From contig NZ_JAGRPV010000001.1 of assembly GCF_030014955.1 (NCBI RefSeq), positions 7,752,001 through 7,816,000 on the forward strand: a stretch of 64,000 nucleotides of DNA. The letters run 5' to 3'. The notes below the pieces were generated by a model. That model searched no databases, had not been told where the DNA came from, and saw only the letters and a program-made list of their open reading frames with translations. Each line of letters starts with the position of its first letter. The first letter of the stretch is position 1. Below are positions 10,601 to 18,100 of this stretch, one piece after another. The position numbers and the translations under genes were made by a program. The stretch is from Cohnella hashimotonis. GTDB lineage: Bacteria > Bacillota > Bacilli > Paenibacillales > Paenibacillaceae.

Positions 10601-11176
10601 AGTGCTCGAATTTTTATTGCCGACTTCATAGCTCGAAAATCCCCCGACTTCGGCATATTCCTGGTAGGAATTGTTGCCGTCCAGATCGATCGCTGTCAGA
10701 TTGAAGCCTTTCAGATAAACAGGATCGCTCGTCCCGGTTCTTACAAAGCTGATCTGAAACAGGATTCCGCCGGCTCCCCCGCTTGTAGATATCGTTGGAT
10801 TAAACCGTCGGAGGATATCAGCGGATTTTCCGGACGGGTCGTCGTCCAACAAGTTCAGGGTGGCCGTCGTATCCTTGCTGACGATTTTGACCAGCGCGTC
10901 GACCGTAACGTTGTTTTTGGTCAGAACATTTTTATAACGATAAACGTTGCCTACCGCATTGCCCGAAGTCCCCGATTCCTTAGAAGGATTATTCGCCGAT
11001 GAATTCGATGTAAAATCGAGGTAATCGCTGTTCGTTAAAGGCACCAGCAGCGGCTCGGAAGCTGCACTTGCTTTTGTAGGCGACAATGAAATCGAGGATC
11101 CGAGCAGAGCAAGAATTAACAGGTTCAAAAAAAGTCTATTCATCCATTTCGATTTATTTGCGTGGTTCGCTAACAT
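4601..11176 (-). CDS. Giant SLH-anchored surface protein with eight 104-residue repeats
   Basis: A secreted protein of 2191 residues. A signal peptide ends near KASA (about residue 38). Residues 40-390 are an unrecognised N-terminal region, followed by eight tandem repeats of 104 residues (about 390-1221; each starts NTAPVA and ends STGYG-I). Two cadherin-like repeats (about 1222-1403) contain DGSYTYTPAAGYVG and DGTYTYKPTPGYGG. An invasin-like Big_1 domain follows (about 1404-1500), then carboxypeptidase-regulatory-like modules, a CARDB/DUF11-like domain (about 1855-1960) and three SLH domains (about 1979-2145, with DVREGHWASGYI). The SLH domains should bind pyruvylated wall polymer. The ATG at 11176 follows AAGGAAGGG. 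It has its own upstream region and terminator. The role is probably structural or adhesive; no enzyme domain is seen. Confidence 0.85.
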   Translation of the reverse strand: MLANHANKSKWMNRLFLNLLILALLGSSISLSPTKASAASEPLLVPLTNSDYLDFTSNSSANNPSKESGTSGNAVGNVYRYKNVLTKNNVTVDALVKIVSKDTTATLNLLDDDPSGKSADILRRFNPTISTSGGAGGILFQISFVRTGTSDPVYLKGFNLTAIDLDGNNSYQEYAEVGGFSSYEVGNKNSSTTDYRTSLTIYDANSPVSDRPSGGRTRFKGVLKSLQDVSFDNTASFIAHYDAPVQTISVLIGNTGSLNNGTGIGRQFSLNFGAPGGIFDDPATYSNADSPTINVEVQDGTDGKLSVAELPNVVLSGTTTKASTGDIVTITVEDSAGKILTFTTNVVSGGGYTKNVDLSSLAMGAVKVTASVVNANGNPSTPATDTSEITNTAPVATNVEISGDKEVGQQLTGDYHYDDADGNLEGTSTFKWYVGSNADGTGKTLVNGATGSTYTPVAGDVGKYVFFEVTPVATAGVITGSPVVSTGYGPIAPANTAPVATNVAITGDKEAGETLTGGYTYGDADDDTQGTSTFKWYVGTQADGSGKTVVADATSKTYTPVASDVGKYVFFEVTPVATSGVLTGSPVVSTGYGVIKPANTAPVATNVAITGDKEVGKTLTGGYTYGDADDDTQGTSTFKWYVGTQADGSGKTLVADATSKTYTPVASDVGKYVFFEVTPVAMSGVLTGSPVVSTGYGVIKPANTAPVATNVAITGDKEVGKTLTGGYTYGDADDDTQGTSTFKWYVGTQADGSDKTVVTGATSKTYTPVAGDAGKYLFFEVTPVAEDGVLTGLPVVSTGYGVIKPANTAPVATNVAITGDKEVGKTLTGGYTYGDADDDTQGTSTFKWYVGNQADGSGKTVVADATSKTYTPVAGDAGKYLFFEVTPVAEDGVLTGLPVVSTGYGLIKPANTAPVATNVAITGDKEVGKTLTGGYTYGDADDDTQGTSTFKWYVGTQADGSDKTVVTGATSKTYTPVAGDAGKYLFFEVTPVAEDGVLTGLPVVSTGYGVIKPANTAPVATNVAITGDKEVGKTLTGGYTYGDADDDTQGTSTFKWYVGSQADGSGKTVVADATSKTYTPVAGDVGKYLFFEVTPVAEDGVLTGLPVVSTGYGVIKPANTAPVATNVAITGDKEVGKTLTGGYTYGDADDDTQGTSTFKWYVGTQADGSDKTVVTGATSKTYTPVAGDVGKYLFFEVTPVAEDGVIMGLPVVSTGYGPIVSANVAPVAHDGSKSTYPNTAVNGTLSATDADTNDTVTYSLDTDAAQGTVTVNPDGSYTYTPAAGYVGTDTFTFKATDGKAYSNVATVTITITNRKPTAFAQDVVISVNGAVYDGMLQGSDPDSGDTLIFAKESGPSHGNVEVNEDGTYTYKPTPGYGGEDSFTFTVTDNHGAKSAPAKVTIAIAEPGTYVIRLVADPDTLIGDGVSTSQLTATLLDSEAQPVAGVKVKFSAPSGTFPDGDEAVTNIFGQAVIPYKTSKIASTTAQVIPVTAEVYDTVRGIYSKKQLNVTFQPAAIRGVVASTVNGQRVVEKGVTVRITNEAIGFSAETTTDELGQYAIPVPEGDLDYNIEIIKPVTVGGETKQVSFKQTAKVGQITGSGEEYFDSEKVATGIIVLAKPDGSQKLLNDQDSADRDMAAQIKVKIKDPDTGAFVTVNGQDAFALDPSGVFSIPGLVKGKKYGLAIVYSLPDAQGGGAAKEIIMNAIDNDGTLPKFELSADGELNILDELIDPYGDITDKVAGTAVDGAHVVLYYADTPRNRAAGITPGTEVVLPAIVGFAPNDNANPQTSKGGGKYAYMVYPTTDYYLVVTAAGYETYVSPTIPVEFAIVRHDVPLTPQSGSPTPVVPSTPADPEPAGKPDLTVNVAIDRSTYEESSTATVTVKYKNNGNAAAKDAQITLTIPEGAEVLDAAGGTVSNGKIVWKPGTVETAAGGQFLAKLKWPQIDAAERMAEVDAQASAANFTPEGAANAESSAKLLIFSNRYGNVSHIRYILGYPDKKFLPNRTLTRAELAAIIARLIDGGSTTLKAQYSDVREGHWASGYIRIASDNGIFTGYTDGSFHPDSPVTREELAAVMVRYLKLKVAQPLDPKFADAEGRWSSAAIEALFRNALTTGYEDGTFKPGAPIVRQEAVTMINRLLYRGPLGGVAASFPDVPTSSWAFGQVEEATRSHESTRAADGSEIYVKSIDDNVH
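7511..10006 (-). repeat. Eight 312-bp tandem repeats inside the SLH gene
   Basis: The unit is exactly 312 bp (104 codons), so copy-number change keeps the frame. The first unit (9695-10006) is the most divergent. Units 4, 6 and 8 share one variant (SDKTVVTG) and units 5 and 7 another (SGKTVVAD), giving a 624-bp higher-order period. The stretch from about 8098 is nearly identical to that from about 8722. Confidence 0.95.
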
Positions 11177-11202
11177 AGAGAATGAATCCCTTCCTTCTTA
11201 AA

Positions 11203-11208
11203 ATTATA
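11203..11208 (-). promoter_or_regulatory. Possible -10 box of the 2191-aa SLH gene
   Basis: TATAAT on the minus strand, 27 bp before the start codon, in an AT-rich stretch. No convincing -35 box was found at the right distance, so the promoter may be activator-dependent or lie elsewhere in 11209-11356. Confidence 0.35.
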
Positions 11209-11292
11209 TGTTGAAAAATCAAAGAAAATTTTCCAAAAATCCTCCCTTGTACCTTTGCTTTCCTTTGAACTCCAGCCTTTTTTACTATTATC

Positions 11293-11320
11293 AACGATCG
11301 TTCTGAACATCTACTGAACA
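11293..11320. promoter_or_regulatory. Operator-like palindrome plus direct repeat
   Basis: The perfect palindrome AACGATCGTT (11293-11302) is followed at once by CTGAACA twice with an 11-bp period (11303-11309 and 11314-11320). It lies about 120 bp upstream of the SLH gene. The 11-bp phasing suggests protein binding on one face of the helix, but no regulator is identified. Confidence 0.35.
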
Positions 11321-11356
11321 AATTGCTAATTTTTACTCCCATGATGGCTTATAAAT

Positions 11357-11379
11357 AAAAAAATCCTCCCGCAGGAGGA
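11357..11379 (-). terminator. Terminator of the secreted protease gene
   Basis: TCCTCC and GGAGGA around a 4-nt loop, followed on the minus strand by seven T. It lies 34 bp past the protease stop. Confidence 0.8.
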
Positions 11380-11412
11380 CATTTTTGGCCCGCTACGGGA
11401 AGATAAAAGGAA

Positions 11413-12102
11413 TTACTTCAGCTTGCCCGGCAAAATCTTGCGAATGTCATTCGTATCGATAACGAGATGAATATTGTCCATCGTGCGAAGCGAGCCGGAT
11501 ATGGTACCTGCCAGACGACCCGCATCATCGAGTACAGGACCGCCGGACATCCCGCTGACGATCTGCGAGGAGGTCAGGACGCGATCCCGGCCGTTAATTT
11601 TCGCCTTGGGATTGTTGACGATGCCTTGCGTAATAATTGGCGTGTTCTTCAGCGGATATCCGATCGCATAGACCGTCTCGCCAAACTTCAGCGCCTCAGA
11701 CCGTATAGTCAGATACGGATATGCGCCGCTAGTCAGCTTGGCTGTCTTTGGATCGGGCAGCTCAAGTACTGCAGCATCCGTCAACTCATCGTAGCTTACC
11801 ACTTTGACCGGGCTAAGCACCCGTCCGTCGCTCAGCTGCGCTTCAACGCGGGCAGCGCCCTTTACGACATGATAGGCGGTAAGCGCAGAGCCTCCGGCCG
11901 AGACGATCGCGCCAGAGCCCGTCGCTTGAAGCGTACCCTCGCTGTCCAACACCCGCAAATACAACGTCGCAGTGATGGCCATTTCGTAGCTCTGTACGGC
12001 GTCGATGCTATCCGTCTTGGCCGCGCTCCCCGTACCTACGCTTAAGATCAAGGTTGCCAAGAGCGCAAGCACCATACCGGTAAACCTTATTTGTGCTCTC
12101 AA
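11413..12102 (-). CDS. Secreted trypsin-like serine protease (S1/HtrA-type fold)
   Basis: A 229-residue exported protease. A signal peptide ends near GSAA (about residue 28). The rest is one chymotrypsin-fold domain with a visible catalytic triad: His78 (TAYHVV), Asp109 (ELTDAAVLEL) and Ser186 (SGMSGGPV). There is no PDZ domain and no membrane anchor after cleavage, so it is shorter than HtrA/DegP proteins. The start is TTG at 12102 behind AGGAGG. It sits between two giant surface-protein genes on the same strand, bounded by a terminator on each side, so it is probably its own unit. Processing or shedding of neighbouring surface proteins is a reasonable guess from position only. Confidence 0.85.
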   Translation of the reverse strand: MRAQIRFTGMVLALLATLILSVGTGSAAKTDSIDAVQSYEMAITATLYLRVLDSEGTLQATGSGAIVSAGGSALTAYHVVKGAARVEAQLSDGRVLSPVKVVSYDELTDAAVLELPDPKTAKLTSGAYPYLTIRSEALKFGETVYAIGYPLKNTPIITQGIVNNPKAKINGRDRVLTSSQIVSGMSGGPVLDDAGRLAGTISGSLRTMDNIHLVIDTNDIRKILPGKLK

Positions 12103-12126
12103 TCTAGTTCCTCCTATGCAAGGTGT

Positions 12127-12154
12127 AAAAATGGCGGGGCTTAGGCCCCGCCAT
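12127..12154 (-). terminator. Terminator of the three-gene giant-protein operon
   Basis: A perfect 10-bp stem (ATGGCGGGGC/GCCCCGCCAT) with a 4-nt loop and a T-run on the minus strand, 10 bp past the stop of the GLUG/SLH gene. Confidence 0.9.
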
Positions 12155-12164
12155 ACTACGACCG

Positions 12165-15100
12165 TTATTGCACGACAGACATGATGTCTCGATAAGCCCA
12201 GTGTGTAGCAGGAAGATCCTTGAATCGGACAGGCAATGCTTCCGTGTTGATTCCGATGATCCGGTTAATCAGCACAACCGCTTCAGCCCGCGTAATCTTG
12301 CTCTCCGGACGGAAGGTGCCATCCGGGAAGCCCTTGATATAGCCTGCCGTGGTCAAGGCGCCGATGTAATTCTCGGCCCAGTGACCCTTCACGTCGCTCT
12401 GCTTGACGGCGCCGCCGGTTGCCGGATCCAGATGAAGCACGCGTGTCAGAACCGCAGCGAACTCCGCTCTGGTCAGTCCCCGGTCTCCTGCGAATCCGCC
12501 GCTCGGATAACCTTCGATAATGCCGGCTGCGTTAAAGAAGGCAACCGTATCTGCGGCATCCGATTTGACGTCGTCGAACAGGTTGGCGACGCTGACTTGC
12601 TCTTTGTCGAGCAGCGGTGACAGCGCGTCGACAAGCTCGTAACGCGTAATCGCCTGGCTCGGCTTAAACGTATCATCGGCATAAGCCTTCATGTAGTTAA
12701 CGTCTTTAGCGTCTTCTTTCAGGCTGTAGCTTGCATTTTCCACCTTGTAATCGATGGAGACGACTTTGTTGTCCTTGTCGGTCATGAACTTGATCGTCAT
12801 GCTGGAGCGAAGCACGATCGGCCCCGTGTAACGCAGACTGTTCGTCGTCGGTTCCGTGCCGTCCGTCGTGTAGTAGATCACTTGTCCGGTCGGCGCGTTC
12901 AGTTCCAGCTTGCTGTTCTTCGCGACAACGACAGGAGCGGTGCCCGTCGTATCCTGCGTCTTGCTGCCGATGGATGCCGTTACGGGCTCGGTCGGCGTTA
13001 CTGGCGTGGATCCGCCGCCACCGCCGCCGCTGGAAGGCGCAGCCTGAGCGATCCAGCGATCGCTGAATATATCGCTGTCTTCTTTGCCATCGGCTACAGC
13101 GATCGCTTTCAGCGTCGTGGTACTCGTCAGCAGCACGGAACCTGGGTACAAGGTCGACGTGAACGGATTCGGCGTCGAACCATCCAGCGTGTAATAAATT
13201 TTCTCGCTTGAATCAATCACGCGGAAAATGACCTGTGTCGATCCGTTAAACGAGCGGCTGTCCGATTGAGGTTGCGGCACGTTTGCTTTTTCCGCGAACT
13301 TGAAGTCCGACGGACCGACAATGATATAGCGCGATGCGTCGCCAAAAGTCACCTTCAGCTTTACCTTTTGGCCTTGCGGCACACTACCTTTCAGTTGTCC
13401 CTCATCTTGACTCAGGCTCAAAGCCGCAGGAGGCGCGAAGGAAGTCCAGGTCAGGGCATTCGTCTCGGCCTGGGACAAACCGAACTTGCTAGAAAGCTTG
13501 TTCAACGTGTCCTGCGCGCTCGGAATCACGGCAGCCGATGCCAACAAGCCATCGTTTGTCTGACTCCAGTCAGCGAGAATTGGATAGAATCCTTCTTGAA
13601 CCGCCCATACGTTTGCATCGAAGCCTTCCGGAAGCTTGCCGTCCGTCAGGCTTGCTGCCGACATGCCGAGCGCGCCGGAGGCATTGCCCGCAGCCGCCTG
13701 ACCGGATGCTTCGAAATAAGGCGTATTGCGCTTAAGCGCTTGAGCGTTGTATCGCGATCCGGATACCGAAGTGCCATCGACGATCTGACCTGCGATGCCG
13801 CCAAAGAACGATTGCCCCGGCAAAATCGTGCCGCCGATGCCAGCCCCGACTTCGCCGGAATTCAGCGTGCGCAGGATCGAACCGCCTTCGGCCAAACCGA
13901 CGATGCCGCCGGACCAGGCTTGCACATTCCCCTTGGCCACGATCCGACCTGCGGAGTAACCGTCCTCGATAGTCCCTGCGCTGTTGCCGGCGATGCCGCC
14001 CGACAAAGCTTCTTTGGCTTCAACCGAGACATCCGCCATTGAGAACGACTTCAGTACCCGGCCATCCGCCGTATTGACGGCAGCGATGCCGCCTGCGATA
14101 GCGCGGCCTTCCGGTGATGTGCTCTGAATCGCGCCCGAGCTGTAAGAATTCTCGATTAAGCCGCGGTTAACCGAAGCGATGCCCCCGGCACGATTCGCGG
14201 CTGTCACTGCAGCGTCGCGTACGGCAACGCCACGAATGACCGCGCCGGTGTCGTTGACGCCGGCAACGACCGCTGCGTCAACGGTCGATGAGACAATCGG
14301 CCGATCGAAGACGACGCCAACGATCTCTCCGCCATTCGTCGATGCAAAGCTGGCCGACCCGCTGCTGGCGGGCTGAAGCGCAGTCAGCTTGTGCCGACCG
14401 CCTTCGAACGTGCCGGTGAACGTCTCGTAAGGCACAAAACGGATGCCTTCGAGGTTCAGATCTGCCGTCAGCGTCAGCTTCGGCAGATTCGGCGCTTCGT
14501 TTGCCGACCGATTAAATAGCTTATAGTAAGCTGCGCCGGTCGAGTTTTTCAGCAATACCGTTCCTTGAAGACGCGGAGCTGTAGCGATCTCTACGTTGCC
14601 TGCATCCGGTTCGTTCAGGAACAGGGTATCGACGTCAATGGTCCATTCGCCCTTGGCGTAGACATTGATCGTCTCCGCCTTCGTCGCTTGTCCCGAAGTG
14701 CCGCCGTGTCCGACTGCGTCGAGTTGGCCTGTATAAACGGCGCCGGAGAGCGTGCCTCCCGTCAGGAGATTACCGATAATAGAACCGGTGTAAATGCCGC
14801 TGCCGGTAGCCGGTGCGCTCACTTCCTTAATATCGGCGGAGACACCCTCCAGCGTACCAGCGTTTGCGCCGGCGATGCCGCCGGTATGCGCGCGGGTAAC
14901 CGCCTTAGCGGACGAAGCAGTCAGCTTCTGCTGCAATGCATAGGAATCGATAATCGATCCGGATGCTTCAACCGATCCCGCCAGACCGCCAGTGCGAAGG
15001 TCCAGACCGCTCTGCTGAACGTTACCGGAGGCGTATGCGTGCTCGATACGATAATGATCCACCGAGCCGGACAAGCCGCCCGCATAAGAAGCCGACTTCG

Positions 15101-18100
15101 CTGTAACGGTGACTGCGCCCTTGGCCCAAACGTCGCGGACAAGCGCTGTATCGGGACCAGTACCCGTGAGCTGTCCCGCGAATCCGCCGACCATCGGCGT
15201 GTTAAACGAGTTGGCTTCCGTCAACGTCACCGGCATGTCCGTCGACGCGTTCTGAATCGAAGTGCCCGATGCTTTTCCGACCAGACCGCCGGCATGGGTA
15301 TATGGCGTTTCGCCTACCGCAGAGATCGCGCTCGTGACGACCAGCTGCTTGCCGCCGGAAGACAGCACTTGCGTATAGTAGATTCCGCCGCCTGCGGCTT
15401 GACCTACCGCGCCGCCTGCTTCGTACGCCGTACCGTTCGCCACCCGAACGCCGCTGTTCGTCTTCGAGGCTGCGATAACGCCGTCGCTATAACCGGCAAG
15501 ACCGCCTGCCAGGATCGTATCGCCGCCGTTCACGGACAGATCGGTTTGCGAGTCCGCGTAATAAATGGAAGCATTGCTGTTCTTGCCGACGATGCCGCCG
15601 GCATACAGCTTGCCTTGGAAGTTCAAGCTGCCTGCCGTTTGCGAGCCGCCCTTCATTTCCGCCTGATACAGCCCCGGATACAATGGGGTCATCAGGCCAA
15701 AATCGAACGCCCGGTCCCGATCGGTTGCGGACAGCTCGCCGACGATGCCGCCGACGACGGTATCGCCGCTGCGCGTCGTAGCGCTGATGTCGCCCGCCAT
15801 CTTCGTCTTGTAGAGAACCGAATCCCTGGCCGAGCCGACAATACCGCCGGCTGTCACGGTTACACCCGCGCCGCGCACGGTAGCCGACGAATCGACATTG
15901 CTGGTAGCCGTATTTACGATCTTGCCGGCCAAACCGCCGACAAGCGCGCTCAGGCTGTCGCCCGAAGAGGCGACGTTGAGATCGCCGATCGTCACGTTGC
16001 GGATCTCGAACGAATTGTTGCCTGCGCCTGCTTTGTCGCCCACGACGCCGCCGACGATGCCTTTGCCCAGCACGTGAATGCCGGGAACTTCGGCGCTAAC
16101 GTCGATGTCGGACAGTATCGTACCGGCTGCCGCACGACCGACGACGCCGCCGATGACCGATTCCGGCCCGCCTGCCTCCAGAGCAGCCCCTTCGAACACC
16201 AGCTTCACGTTATCGGCTTCGCCGTACACGTAGCTGCCGATCGCGCCGCCGACAATATTGCGATCAGCGTTGGAAAGGATCCGGAAGTCCGGAGAAATCG
16301 TTAGCTCGAATCCGTGAATGTCCCCGGATTGCCGGCCGACAATACCGCCGATAATCGCATCTTCTGTGTAGCTTACGACAGAACCTGCGGTTGAAGCGAG
16401 CGACAGTTGCCCGTCGATCGGAAACGTATTGTCGCCGACGAAGCTGCCGACAATCGAGCTATTGTACGCAGCTTCGACGCCGCCGTCGTTCATAATCAGA
16501 CTTAAATGACCCAACGTACCCGTGTTGCTGCCCAGAATACCGCCAACGACGCGTCCGCTAACCTTGGCTCCGCCAAGCAGTCGGACTTCAATTCCGTCTA
16601 CGGTTCCTTCGTTGGAGCCTGCCAACGCGCCGGTATACTCAAGACCGGCTACGGCCAGCGGCTCCAGCTTGATCTTCTCTACCTTGCCCTCCGGTGCAAT
16701 GACGCCGAAGAGACCGGAATACGCATGGGCCGGTTGCAGGCTGAGACCATCGATCAGATAATCTCCGCCGTCCAGATGCCCACGGAAAGGATTCTCCAGC
16801 TTGTCGCCGATCGGCGTCCATTGCCTGGACTGGATATGAATCGGACCAACGATCTGGATGTTGCGATCCTTGAAGTCGAAGCGGTCTACGCCGGCGATGC
16901 TGCCGTTGACGATGCCCGCCAGACCTGCCAGCTCCGCTTCGGTGGAAATCTGGAAGTTGATCGCACCCTTGTCGTTCATGTACCAGTTGATGTTGGCATT
17001 AACGCCGCCGCTGGTGTCGTCGCCCGAATTCGCGATCCGGTTCACTTCCGGATACTTGTACTGGGCGTCAAGCGACCCGTAGCGCCAAGCCTGGACAAAG
17101 TCCCATCCCGACTGGGCAGGGAACACCGTCCGGTCCCGCAGCGTGCTCACGGTCACCGTATCCAGACGCAACGGCTCGTCCAATGTCGTGGCAGTGCCGG
17201 TAGCGAAGTCGCTCAAACCGACATTCAGGTTGCCGGATGCGTCCTTGACCACATAGTTCTTGTACAACAGCTCCATGTCTGCGCTATCGTAGCGACCGGC
17301 ATAGGCGCCGGCTGCCGCGCCGCCCGAAGCAAGCACCTTTGCGGCGGAGTACGTATACGAGATCTTGCCGTCTGCGATACGACCGGCCAGACCGCCGACA
17401 AAAGAATGATCCATTGTTGCGGAAGCTTCGCCTGCTGCATAAGCATTTTTAACAGTGCCTGCCGCCTGGTCGCCGACCAGACCGCCGACGACGCTGTAGC
17501 TGCCGCTAGCCGTGGCGATGCCGGCAAAGTAAGACAACTCGATGCTGCCGCTATTGCGTCCGACCAAACCGCCGAGATAAACGGGAACGGAAGAAGTGCC
17601 CGTCGCCCTGCCCGTGACCTCGATATCCACGTAGGAACTCTTGACGGCGCCGTCGTTTTGTCCGACCAGGCCGCCAACCAGCGTGTTCTCGCCTTCCACG
17701 TTCAAATTCGCGTTGGAATACGTGTAATACAACGTGCCGGTCGCCCGGTTAATGCCTGCCAAACCGCCCACGGTGGCGTCACGGCCGCGCGAGATCACCG
17801 GGACCTTGTCGGCCACGTTGTTATTCGCGATAAGGCTGCCGTTGTCGCCGACCATCCCGCCGACCAGAGCCGACGGAGCGGTGACGTTCACGCTGCCGAC
17901 CGCCCGGCTGTTGCGAAGCGTGCTGACGGCGCTGCCGGGATTGATAACCGGATCGCCTGCGCGAGCGGCATTGACGCCGACCAGTCCGCCAACCGTCGTG
18001 CCTGTAGCTGAAGCGTTAACCTTCAAGCTGAGGCCTTCCGTCGAGCTGTCCGCGATAAATGCGCCTGTCGCTTGATTGTAGCCAACCATGCCGCCGACTA

